Positions 13,969-19,637 of a stretch of DNA of 19,637 nt are shown here, in pieces. Origin of the DNA: Candidatus Margulisiibacteriota bacterium (lineage in GTDB: Bacteria; Margulisbacteria; WOR-1; XYC2-FULL-46-14; JAHJBW01); contig JAHJBW010000186.1 in the NCBI GenBank assembly GCA_018813405.1, positions 1 to 19,637 on the forward strand, written 5' to 3'. Position numbers and translations under genes: made by a program. Every line of letters starts with the position of its first letter. Position 1 is the stretch's first letter. The notes beneath the pieces are model-generated. The model did not search any database. It was not told the origin of the DNA and was given only the letters and a program-made list of their open reading frames with translations.

Positions 13969-16448
13969 TGCAGCAGCTTTTTGGCGAAAAAGCGCGCGAG
14001 GAAGATGACTCAGGGGGGATGATAAATATCACTCCCGAAGCGCCCGGAGCCAACAGTAGGACGAATTTAATATGGGCGGCGGGCATTGGTTTTTTCGCGC
14101 TCATTACAGGTTTTGGGGCCATTACCCAGTGGCAGGTAGTGCTGAAAGCGCTTAACGCGGTCAGCTTTGGCATGCAGGATCCCGTGTTTTTTAAGGATAT
14201 AGGCTTCTATCTTTTTTCTTTTCCGCTCTTGCAGTACCTGCAGGGGTTTCTTTTTACCAGTTGTTTGATCAGCCTGTGCATTGCCGTATGGATATACCTT
14301 TTGGACGGCAGTATCTCTTTTTCGGGGCTTAAACTTGATCTTGGCAGGGGGGCAAAATCCCATCTCTACATCCTTGCCGCCGCACTGGTCCTGCTTTTCG
14401 CGTGGGGGCTGTGGCTGGGGGAACTGCAAGTGCTCTATTCAACGCGGGGGGTAGTTTTTGGGGCAGGTTATACTGATGTAAAAGCACAAATACTTGGATA
14501 TAACCTCCAGATATACCTTCTGGTAATTTTGGCGGCACTGGTACTTTACAGTATTTTCAGGAAGACCATCAGACTGCCCCTGATCGGGCTGGGGATATAT
14601 TTGTTGATAGCCGTGGTAATGGGCGGCATTTATCCCGCGATATTACAGAATTTTCAGGTAAAGCCCAACGAGATAACTCTCGAATCGCCGTATATTGCCA
14701 ACAACATCAAATTTACACGTCTGGCCTACGGCCTGGACAAGATAGAAGAGCGTGAATTTCCCGTGGACCAGGACCTGAGCCTGAAAGACCTGCAGAAAAA
14801 CAACCAGACCATTGACAATATACGTTTATGGGACCCGAGGCCGCTGCTCAAAACATACCGGCAGCTGCAGGGGATACGCACTTACTATGATTTCCTTGAT
14901 GTGGATGTGGACCGCTATGATCTGAACGGCTCTTACAAGCAGGTTATGCTTTCTCCCAGGGAGATCGATATTACCAGGCTTGCCGAGCAGGCCCAGACGT
15001 GGGTCAACCAGCACCTTATTTTTACCCACGGGTATGGGGCCTGCATGTCACCGGTCTCAAAACAAACGCCAGAAGGGCTGCCTGATCTTATTGTCAAAGA
15101 TATTCCGCCAGTTTCGACCACCGATCTCAAGATAGACCGCCCGGAAATATACTACGGTGAAAGCACCGACAATTACGTTATTGTGAACACCACTGAAAAG
15201 GAGTTCGATTATCCCAGGGGCGACAAGAACGTTTATGCCAGCTATCAGGGCAGGGGCGGGGTGCAGATCAATTCGCTTTTGCGGCGTCTGGCTTTTGCCA
15301 TAAAGTTTTCAGACCTAAAGATATTGCTGACCGATTATATAACCGACCAAAGCCGCGTAATGTTCGACCGTTCAATAGCAAAAAGGGTGTCGACGATAGC
15401 TCCTTTCCTTAGATACGACCGCGATCCGTACCTGGTCGTTGTTGAAGGTAAAATGTACTGGATATTGGACGCCTATGCCGCGACAGATCTTTTCCCTTAT
15501 TCGACGCCCTATGGGGAGGGGTATGACCGGTTCAACTACATAAGGAATTCTGTTAAAGTGGTGGTCGATGCCTATAACGGTGATATTACTTTCTATGTGA
15601 TCGATCCCAACGACCCGCTGACCCAGGTATATCAAAAAATATACCCCGATCTTTTCCGCCCGTTCTCACTAATGCCTGAAGGGATCAAACGGCATTTGCG
15701 TTATCCCTATGACCTGTTCATGATCCAATCCCAGAAATACGCGCTTTATCACATGCAGGAACCTCAGGTCTTTTACAATCAGGAAGACCTGTGGAACATT
15801 CCCAACGAGATATATGCTGGCTCTGAAAAACGGGTAGAGGCATATTATATAATCATGAAACTGCCCGAGGAGAGGAGAGAAGAATTCCTTTTGATGCTGC
15901 CCTTTACCCCCAACCAGAAAGACAATATGATCGCCTGGCTGGCGGGCAGGTCTGATATGCCCAACTACGGCAAGCTGATGGTATACAAGTTTCCCAAAGA
16001 AAAGCTTATCTACGGGCCCATGCAGATAGAAGCCCGGATCGACCAGCAGACCGAAATATCACAGCAGTTCACCCTGTGGGGACAGTTGGGTTCACGAGTA
16101 TTAAGAGGCAATCTTCTGGCGATACCGATCGAGAATTCGATCATCTATGTAGAACCCGTTTTCCTTGAAGCGGCTTCCGGAGAGCTGCCCGAGCTTAAAA
16201 GGGTGATCGTTTCCTATAATAAAAATGTTGTCATGCGCGAAAGCCTGGAATCTTCGCTTTCGGCCGTGTTTTCGGGCAGGGTCAGCACCACCAGGACAGT
16301 GGAAAAGGGGACCTCGCTGCAAGAGCTGGCCAGGCAGGGGCTTGCAGTGCTCAATCAGGCAACATCCAATCTGCGAGCCGGGGATTTTGGCGGTTTTGGC
16401 GGCAAGCTGGACGATCTGCGCAAGATATTACAGCAGATGGTTCAATAA
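13965..16448 (+). CDS. UPF0182 family protein, main part (function unknown)
   Basis: From ATG 13965 the product has 827 residues; the frame stays open further upstream, and coding-like sequence (QGKRREKVGRKPHSHQELRR) precedes the ATG. About five membrane segments fill the first 230 residues. The block FQVKPNEITLESPYIANNIK with TRLAYGLD (about 231-260) is the family hallmark. A large soluble domain follows, with DPRPLLKTYRQLQGIRTYYDF and SLMPEGIKRHLRYPYDLF. Added to the N-terminal piece the total is near 900 residues, normal for UPF0182. The biochemical role of the family is unknown; the soluble part probably lies outside the membrane. AGGA lies 10 nt before the ATG. It is convergent with the alanine-dehydrogenase-like gene, 19 bp apart, with no clear terminator between. 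Confidence 0.9.
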   Translation: MMQQLFGEKAREEDDSGGMINITPEAPGANSRTNLIWAAGIGFFALITGFGAITQWQVVLKALNAVSFGMQDPVFFKDIGFYLFSFPLLQYLQGFLFTSCLISLCIAVWIYLLDGSISFSGLKLDLGRGAKSHLYILAAALVLLFAWGLWLGELQVLYSTRGVVFGAGYTDVKAQILGYNLQIYLLVILAALVLYSIFRKTIRLPLIGLGIYLLIAVVMGGIYPAILQNFQVKPNEITLESPYIANNIKFTRLAYGLDKIEEREFPVDQDLSLKDLQKNNQTIDNIRLWDPRPLLKTYRQLQGIRTYYDFLDVDVDRYDLNGSYKQVMLSPREIDITRLAEQAQTWVNQHLIFTHGYGACMSPVSKQTPEGLPDLIVKDIPPVSTTDLKIDRPEIYYGESTDNYVIVNTTEKEFDYPRGDKNVYASYQGRGGVQINSLLRRLAFAIKFSDLKILLTDYITDQSRVMFDRSIAKRVSTIAPFLRYDRDPYLVVVEGKMYWILDAYAATDLFPYSTPYGEGYDRFNYIRNSVKVVVDAYNGDITFYVIDPNDPLTQVYQKIYPDLFRPFSLMPEGIKRHLRYPYDLFMIQSQKYALYHMQEPQVFYNQEDLWNIPNEIYAGSEKRVEAYYIIMKLPEERREEFLLMLPFTPNQKDNMIAWLAGRSDMPNYGKLMVYKFPKEKLIYGPMQIEARIDQQTEISQQFTLWGQLGSRVLRGNLLAIPIENSIIYVEPVFLEAASGELPELKRVIVSYNKNVVMRESLESSLSAVFSGRVSTTRTVEKGTSLQELARQGLAVLNQATSNLRAGDFGGFGGKLDDLRKILQQMVQ

Positions 16449-16467
16449 ATAAACGGCAGGGCACGAG

Positions 16468-17403
16468 CTATCTAACGACAGCTTTTTTTATTTCTTTAGA
16501 AGCCTTGGCCAATCCCTTATTAGCTATTTCAAGCACGATTGGCAGTATTTGTCTGCTGTATCTTCTTGCGCTTGAAAGCGGTGAGAGGGCGGGATATCCG
16601 TAGATGCATATGTGTTTAACGCCTTCCTCAAAGTAGAAAGGGTCTTTTACCGAGGTAGCGCGGCAGGTCTCGATGGGGCCGGGATGGTCTACCGACAGGT
16701 CCAGCACAATGGCGCCCGGCGCGAGAAGCGCCAGCATTTTTCGCGTGACGAGGTATTCCTTTTTCCTGCGTTTTTCTTCCGGCCACTTCAACGCGTTGAC
16801 CAGCAGGTCCCTGTCCTTGATGAAATATCCAATATCCTTAAGTTCATTGCGCCGCGCTATCTTGATATCCGCGCCCAGCCCAAAGGCCGCCTGCATGGCC
16901 CCTGTGGCGACCTCGCCATAGCCCAGCATAAGTATGCCGCACTCCTGCGGGGTCTTGATCGACTGCTGCAGCGCCAGCAGCATGCCCTGCTGGCCGGTCA
17001 TGCGGTTGCAGTTTATAAGCCTTTCGCCGTGCTCGTTGGCCAGCATTTCCAGGGCGATCACGATGGTATTGGAGGCCCTTTCCAGCACTATGTTCCAGGG
17101 GTTTTGCTGGGGGTGGAACATGGAAACAAGAATGTTCTTTTTAGGGGTCTTTAACAGATCGAACTCTTCTTCTCTGGGGGCCTTTAGCTTGACCACGATA
17201 TCTTTGTCGAAAATATCTTTGGGATCGTCCGCGATATTGGCGCCGGCCTTTTTGTATTCTGTATCCTTGATGAATATGCCCGCTCCAGCGTTCTTTTGCA
17301 CAAAAACCGCGTGTTTTGCCGCTGTAAGTTTTTTTACCTCTTCCGGCAGCAACGCGACCCTGGTCTCTCCCGGAGCGGTCTCTCTGGCAATGCCTATCTT
17401 CAT
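16468..17403 (-). CDS. Alanine dehydrogenase/PNT-family NAD(P)-dependent oxidoreductase
   Basis: The protein has 311 residues. The N-terminus MKIGIARETAPGETRVALLPEEV, with Arg15, Lys74 (in VKLKAP) and His97 (FHPQQN), lines up with the pyruvate-binding residues of alanine dehydrogenase. The nucleotide-binding loop reads GYGEVATGAMQAA (161-173), a variant of the usual GGGxxG, and DLSVDHPGPIETCR follows. It is about 60 residues shorter than typical alanine dehydrogenases (about 370) and could instead be a carboxyethylornithine-synthase-like or lysine/saccharopine-type member. The ATG at 17403 overlaps the preceding stop as ATGA and has AGGAGG (17416-17411) 7 nt upstream. The substrate cannot be told from sequence. 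Confidence 0.85.
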   Translation of the reverse strand: MKIGIARETAPGETRVALLPEEVKKLTAAKHAVFVQKNAGAGIFIKDTEYKKAGANIADDPKDIFDKDIVVKLKAPREEEFDLLKTPKKNILVSMFHPQQNPWNIVLERASNTIVIALEMLANEHGERLINCNRMTGQQGMLLALQQSIKTPQECGILMLGYGEVATGAMQAAFGLGADIKIARRNELKDIGYFIKDRDLLVNALKWPEEKRRKKEYLVTRKMLALLAPGAIVLDLSVDHPGPIETCRATSVKDPFYFEEGVKHICIYGYPALSPLSSARRYSRQILPIVLEIANKGLAKASKEIKKAVVR

Positions 17404-18218
17404 CTTTTTTCCTCCTCCACTATTTTGCTGTGGGCTTCTTCCGCGTTAATGAATGTGCCGTATTGTTTGAGTATCTTGAGGGCCTTTACTATCTTGCGGC
17501 GCTCGAAGAAATTGCCGAAATTAAAAGAATGTGTCAGCACTGACACTATAATGTTCGAGTTCTCGGCCCTTTTTTTCAGTTTTTTTGCCTTGCTCTGTAT
17601 CTTTGCCAGCGAAAGATTCTCAACATATATCCCCACCGGTATTTCGAAGACATTGCTGCTGCCCCTGCGGCGATGGTCCTGGTAATCAAGCCGATAGAAA
17701 TTGTCCGGCGCGCCCCTCCAGTCGGAGACCAGGTTGCTGCCGTGCATAAGATATCTTCCCGGCTCGCAGGAAAAGTCCAGAAAGATATGGTTTTCTTCCA
17801 GCACCGGAATGGTCAAAGGGCTGAACGCCAGATAGCCTCCTCGATAGGCGCTGGCTTTGAGCCTGTTCTCGGACAGCGCTTCACAGAAAAAACCGATGAC
17901 CTCGCGCATTCGCTTTTGATCGGAGTAAAAATATTCCTTGCGAGGATCGTCTTCGTGGCAATGAATACCGAGACTTCCCTGGAAATCCATTATTTGCCGG
18001 AACAGGGTCACGAACTCCCTTCGCAGAAAAAAATCCCTGGCACGCGGAGAAGTATGGATAAAATGGACAAACTTACCCTTTAAGGCCTCGGTGACCTTGA
18101 TCTCTTCTTTGACATAATCGACCAGCTTTTGGAGCGAAGGTCTTCGTTTCTCCTCGCTTAAAGCAGGATCATAATATTGGGACCAATCCCCATCTACTGT
18201 AAATACAAAATATAGCAC
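17400..18218 (-). CDS. Polysaccharide-deacetylase-like protein
   Basis: From GTG 18218 the protein has 272 residues and begins LYFVFTVDGDWS, the typical first strand and Asp motif of NodB-fold enzymes. GIHCHEDD (about 105) and AYRGGYLAFS (about 145) match the later motifs, although the second His of the metal motif is not in its classical place, so the activity may differ. No signal peptide is seen, suggesting a cytoplasmic enzyme. The frame stays open upstream to 18497, but that part overlaps the opposite-strand phosphorylase gene, and ATG 18260 would also reach into it; the GTG is therefore preferred. It is followed directly by the alanine-dehydrogenase-like gene in one operon. Confidence 0.72.
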   Translation of the reverse strand: MLYFVFTVDGDWSQYYDPALSEEKRRPSLQKLVDYVKEEIKVTEALKGKFVHFIHTSPRARDFFLRREFVTLFRQIMDFQGSLGIHCHEDDPRKEYFYSDQKRMREVIGFFCEALSENRLKASAYRGGYLAFSPLTIPVLEENHIFLDFSCEPGRYLMHGSNLVSDWRGAPDNFYRLDYQDHRRRGSSNVFEIPVGIYVENLSLAKIQSKAKKLKKRAENSNIIVSVLTHSFNFGNFFERRKIVKALKILKQYGTFINAEEAHSKIVEEEKR

Positions 18219-18232
18219 GGTAGTTTTGTGTA

Positions 18233-18241
18233 TGATATTAT
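18233..18241 (+). promoter_or_regulatory. Extended -10 promoter of the glucan phosphorylase gene
   Basis: TGA followed by TATTAT (18236-18241). The ATG at 18250 lies 8 nt beyond the -10, so the message should be leaderless or nearly so. No good -35 is seen. Confidence 0.45.
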
Positions 18242-18266
18242 ATAACGATATGAAATACATAATCAA
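18237..18266 (-). promoter_or_regulatory. Possible promoter of the deacetylase-dehydrogenase operon
   Basis: Minus strand TTGATT (18266-18261), an 18-bp spacer and TATAAT (18242-18237). Transcription would start near 18230, about 12 nt before the GTG at 18218, which agrees with that start. It overlaps the opposing phosphorylase promoter. Confidence 0.4.
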
Positions 18267-19637
18267 TGATGTTAGGCCCAATGACAACATAAACGAAAAG
18301 GAATATTTTGGTTTTCCAATAGATCCCGTCCTGGAAGCGGAACAAAAGCTCGCTTCCGACCGGACCGCCTCGGTAGCATATTTTTCCATGGAATACGGCC
18401 TGGCCCCCAGCGTGTACCACACTTTTAAAGGCAAGGACCCTGTCGATCCCCGCAATATAATTAACAGCCACGAGGTGTTCTCGAATTTACAGACCATGGA
18501 TTCATACCACTATTTGCAGGTGCACAAGCTGTTGGATATGCCTATCTACAGCGGAGGATTGGGCGTACTGGCAGGGGACACACTGAAGTCCTGTGCCGAT
18601 CTGGGCATTTCGCTGGTCGGGATAGGGATATTATGGAGCAGGGGATACTTCAAACAGAAATTCTGGTTTTTGGGCGGGGGGCAGTTCCCGGAAGAACTTG
18701 CATGGGATCCCAATTCCTATCCCGGACTTGTACCCACTGACAAGATGGTGAAAGTCGACCTGGGCAAGGAATCGGTCATACTGAAAATATGGAAGTATTT
18801 CGTCTACAGCTATGATCTTAAAAAGGTGATCCCGCTCATACTTCTGGATTCCAACATTCCCGAGAACAAGGAATATTTCAGACAGCTTACCGGGAGGCTG
18901 TACCGCTCGGACAATGCCTGGTGGAAAGCCGTACAGCGCATGATACTTGGCATTGGCGGCATAAAAGCGCTGGACGCGCTGGGATACAAGATCGATCTTT
19001 ACCACTTGAATGAAGGACACGCGGCTTTCGCTTTCCTTGAAAGGGCGGAGGGGCTTCCAAAAGATGAACTGAAAAAACTGGAAGACAGGTTCGCCTATAC
19101 CTGCCATACCCCGGTGGAGGCCGGCCATGACAGGTTTGCCATGAAGGACCTGAAAGAGCTTTTGAGCGACGGTAAAATGAAGCTGCTCAAAGAACTGGCG
19201 GCAGAAGGAAAAAGAAAAGAGACTGCCAACCTTACGCTGTTGTGCATGGCGGCGGCCGGCCACGCCAACGCGGTAGCCCAGAAGCACGGCGAAGTTACCA
19301 GGATACAGTTCCCCGAATTCAAGGAAAAGATCAAAAGCATAACCAATGGCGTGCATACCTATACCTGGCTTTCGGACCCGGTGGGGGCGCTTTTAAAAAA
19401 ATACAAAAAAGAGATCGGCGACTGGGAAAATGACCCGACCCTGCTTGCCAATGTCGCCAAACTGAAGGCTGACGCGGACTTCAGAAAAGATCTCTGGCAG
19501 GCGCACAATGAAAATAAGAGCTCCCTTCAGGAAATGCTGCCGTACTGGATGATGAAGGGAGAGGTGTTTACCATGGCCTGGGCCAGAAGGATAGCCAACT
19601 ATAAGAGGCCGAGCCTGGCCCTGCAGGATCCAGAGCG
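18250..19637 (+). CDS. glgP: Alpha-glucan (glycogen) phosphorylase, 3' end cut by window edge
   Basis: About 462 residues are visible before the window ends. Family landmarks include VAYFSMEYGLAPS, YSGGLGVLAGD (about residue 99), YHLNEGHAAFAFLE (about 255), YTCHTPVEAGHDRF, ITNGVHTYTW and FTMAWARRIANYKRP. The compact N-terminus lacking the long animal-type regulatory part indicates the bacterial/archaeal short type (GT35, TIGR02094-like). It splits alpha-1,4-glucans with phosphate to glucose-1-phosphate; the pyridoxal-phosphate lysine lies beyond the window. The ATG at 18250 is set by the leaderless-type promoter just upstream. It is divergent from the deacetylase-like gene across only 31 bp. 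Confidence 0.95.
   Translation, partial: MKYIINDVRPNDNINEKEYFGFPIDPVLEAEQKLASDRTASVAYFSMEYGLAPSVYHTFKGKDPVDPRNIINSHEVFSNLQTMDSYHYLQVHKLLDMPIYSGGLGVLAGDTLKSCADLGISLVGIGILWSRGYFKQKFWFLGGGQFPEELAWDPNSYPGLVPTDKMVKVDLGKESVILKIWKYFVYSYDLKKVIPLILLDSNIPENKEYFRQLTGRLYRSDNAWWKAVQRMILGIGGIKALDALGYKIDLYHLNEGHAAFAFLERAEGLPKDELKKLEDRFAYTCHTPVEAGHDRFAMKDLKELLSDGKMKLLKELAAEGKRKETANLTLLCMAAAGHANAVAQKHGEVTRIQFPEFKEKIKSITNGVHTYTWLSDPVGALLKKYKKEIGDWENDPTLLANVAKLKADADFRKDLWQAHNENKSSLQEMLPYWMMKGEVFTMAWARRIANYKRPSLALQDPE

Noticed and set aside
16467..16490. Possible terminator (AGCT repeats before a run of seven T)
   Set aside because: The stem would be only 4 bp with a long loop, and the T run is coding sequence of the minus-strand dehydrogenase (Lys-Lys-Ala).
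18219..18497. N-terminal extension of the deacetylase-like protein
   Set aside because: It is antisense to the start of the glucan phosphorylase, whose N-terminus is well conserved; the NodB-like fold begins only after GTG 18218.
1..19637. CRISPR arrays, tRNA genes, insertion sequences and phage integration genes
   Set aside because: None were found by eye: no regularly spaced direct repeats, no transposase or integrase motifs, and no cloverleaf-like segment in the short intergenic gaps.

Overview
The window is bacterial, compact and about 45% GC. It looks like a piece of an uncultivated anaerobe: there is a UPF0182 giant membrane protein, a short-type alpha-glucan phosphorylase, several radical SAM enzymes and two orphan hybrid-membrane histidine kinases. 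The lineage cannot be fixed by eye; a candidate phylum such as Margulisbacteria/WOR-1 or Omnitrophota is a guess. No tRNA, rRNA, CRISPR array, insertion sequence or integrase is visible. The longest gap between genes is about 106 bp, so there is no gene-free stretch over 300 bases.

Positions 2000-11766 hold what reads as a biosynthesis and export cluster for a ribosomally made, post-translationally modified peptide (RiPP). It contains: a 63-residue Gly/Cys-rich candidate precursor with an internal duplication (4909-5100, -); two radical SAM/SPASM enzymes (2658-3743, - and 3815-4912, +); a B12-binding-type radical SAM enzyme (5207-6730, +) coupled to a YkgJ-type cysteine-cluster protein (6727-7746, +); an HPr-kinase-like P-loop protein (7687-8535, -); a PqqD-type peptide chaperone (8604-8864, +) overlapping an S24/S26 peptidase (8857-9306, +); an ABC-2 exporter (ATPase 10086-10820, permease 9293-10105, both -); and a NTP_transf_5-type nucleotidyltransferase (10798-11766, -). 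A GNAT-fold protein (2000-2671) and a histidine kinase (1-1982, cut by the edge) follow the first radical SAM gene. The mix of two SPASM enzymes, PqqD and an HprK-like protein recalls the 'SynChlorMet' cassettes (two radical SAM/SPASM proteins plus PqqD-like proteins). That resemblance is from memory and was not searched.

Right of the cluster are a second membrane histidine kinase (11807-13660) coupled to a UPF0182 membrane protein that is split into two ORFs (13657-13968 and 13965-16448). Then come a polysaccharide-deacetylase-like gene and an alanine-dehydrogenase-like gene in one minus operon (16468-18218), and a partial alpha-glucan phosphorylase (18250 to the right edge).

The architecture is unusual. 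Transcription units alternate strand along the window. Divergent pairs share very short promoters, and convergent pairs run into each other with 3' overlaps of 4, 60 and 14 nt. The first genes of most units appear leaderless or nearly so, behind an extended -10 element (TGn-TATAAT-like) that ends about 7 nt before the start codon. Several internal operon genes, and the precursor peptide, carry real Shine-Dalgarno sequences instead.
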